From positions 1,072,867 to 1,136,866 of the forward strand of contig NZ_LR733265.1 in the NCBI RefSeq assembly GCF_902506495.1: a stretch of DNA of 64,000 nucleotides. Reading direction: 5' to 3'. A program made the position numbers and the translations under genes. Positions 63,615 through 64,000 of this stretch are shown here, piece by piece. Every line of letters begins with the position of its first letter. Position 1 is the first letter of the stretch. Under the pieces are notes generated by a model. That model saw only the letters and a program-made list of their open reading frames with translations, searched no databases and was not told the origin of the DNA. Source of the stretch: Pseudomonas sp. 8O. Its GTDB lineage: Bacteria; Pseudomonadota; Gammaproteobacteria; Pseudomonadales; Pseudomonadaceae.

Positions 63615-64000
63615 GGTACATCGCATTTTCGCGGGGAGAATACGCTTGACACCGAACTGGCAATTACGTGTGAGCTTTCGATGACTTGGCACTCTCCATT
63701 AGCACGCCGCCTGGCTTGATGGGTTTCGCCCCTTACGGGCGAGCAACCGTGTTCAGCGTCAAGCCACTTGAGACCTGAAATGAGCCTGATCACGGAGCAT
63801 CGCATTGAGGATGGTAAGCAATTTCCGCATGCAGGCGACGACCGCTACTTTGCCTGGTTTCCCCTGTTCCTTAAGTCGCCGGTAGAAGCTGTACACGACC
63901 TCGTTGTGGCTGCGAATGGCCGACAGCGTAGCCATGTAGAGCACCTTCCTGACTTCGGATCGTCCACCCCAGACTCGCCGGGTACCTCGGTAGTAGCCGC
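63615..64000 (-). mobile_element. IS110-family insertion sequence, 3' end (cut by window edge)
   Basis: The transposase C-terminus at 63759-64000 shows an IS110-type element entering from the right edge. The non-coding tail of about 140 bases between 63615 and 63758 contains the short hairpin GCCC-CTTAC-GGGC around 63729-63740. Non-coding ends of IS110/IS1111 elements can encode the bridge (seek) RNA. The exact left boundary cannot be fixed from one copy. Confidence 0.6.
63759..64000 (-). CDS. IS110-family transposase, C-terminal fragment
   Basis: The reading frame enters at the right edge as GYYRGTRRVWGGRSEVRKVL and ends at TGA (63759-63761). The block VLYMATLSAIRSHNEVVYSF, then YRRLKEQGKPGKVAVVACMR and KLLTILNAMLRD, is the hallmark C-terminal (transposase_20) region of IS110/IS1111 transposases, which contains the catalytic serine domain. 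The N-terminal RuvC-like DEDD domain would lie beyond the window. No frameshift is seen, so the copy may be intact. Confidence 0.85.
   Translation of the reverse strand, partial: GYYRGTRRVWGGRSEVRKVLYMATLSAIRSHNEVVYSFYRRLKEQGKPGKVAVVACMRKLLTILNAMLRDQAHFRSQVA

Noticed and set aside
1..64000. CRISPR arrays, tRNA or rRNA genes, prophage
   Set aside because: No regularly spaced direct repeats, cloverleaf genes or phage structural genes were recognised. A tRNAscan or phage search would be needed to be certain.

Overview
The window looks like the chromosome of a Pseudomonas species. The genes point to the P. aeruginosa-related branch that includes P. mendocina, P. oleovorans and P. alcaligenes. 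This is inferred from gene content, high GC, codon use, Pseudomonas-only proteins (MvaT, BifA, MexJKL, LptF) and gene order. No rRNA, tRNA, CRISPR array or phage module was found. PAO1 locus numbers quoted below are from memory and were not searched.

Region by region. 1-6.1 kb: a truncated HerA-like ATPase, a PctA-type amino-acid chemoreceptor, purU with a CBS protein and a 59-residue protein, the H-NS-like silencer gene mvaT, and sbcB (order as PA4309-PA4316). 6.3-14 kb: seven genes for membrane proteins plus a MoxR ATPase and a DUF58 protein; the last six overlap or touch end to end. 14-22.3 kb: sodB, an ammonium transporter with an unknown partner gene, bifA (c-di-GMP phosphodiesterase), a GIDE-domain/lemA pair and the imelysin lipoprotein gene icmP behind a Fur-like site. 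22.3-31 kb: an AraC regulator, a GNAT acetyltransferase, a transporter-fused hybrid histidine kinase, rmuC, a small Sel1-like protein, an AT-rich gap and a RES/Xre toxin-antitoxin pair. 31-41.6 kb: ydbH-ynbE-ydbL (phospholipid transport between membranes), grxD, a molybdopterin oxidoreductase, a small lipoprotein, argF, an orphan ABC ATPase, a PhzF-like enzyme and a periplasmic binding protein. 41.6-47 kb: a rearranged glycerol locus (glpK, ybaK, glpR, glpD, no glpF) and bacterioferritin. 47-63.6 kb: mexK-mexJ/mexL, rsmJ, a small calcium-binding protein, extensin-like and DUF72 proteins, tsaB, an acid phosphatase, adk, ppc and the lptF lipoprotein operon. The right edge cuts an IS110-family insertion sequence.

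How parts work together. Glycerol use is a regulon with two candidate GlpR sites. Iron and oxidative stress are served by sodB, bacterioferritin, grxD and icmP. Envelope functions dominate: MexJK efflux, the Ydb bridge, LptF, LemA/GIDE and the MoxR cluster.

The most unusual non-coding signal is a family of nested-hairpin elements (266 bases at 56678, about 133 bases at 34771, a possible remnant at 61954). They sit at gene 3' ends. Two copies carry or abut the stop codon of the neighbouring gene, and their stems differ in sequence between copies while staying self-complementary. A second family, built on a 20-base arm starting TAGGGTGCGC, occurs three times, once inside the toxin-antitoxin operon. 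The best candidate for an undescribed protein system is the MoxR/DUF58/SpoIIM/RDD operon.
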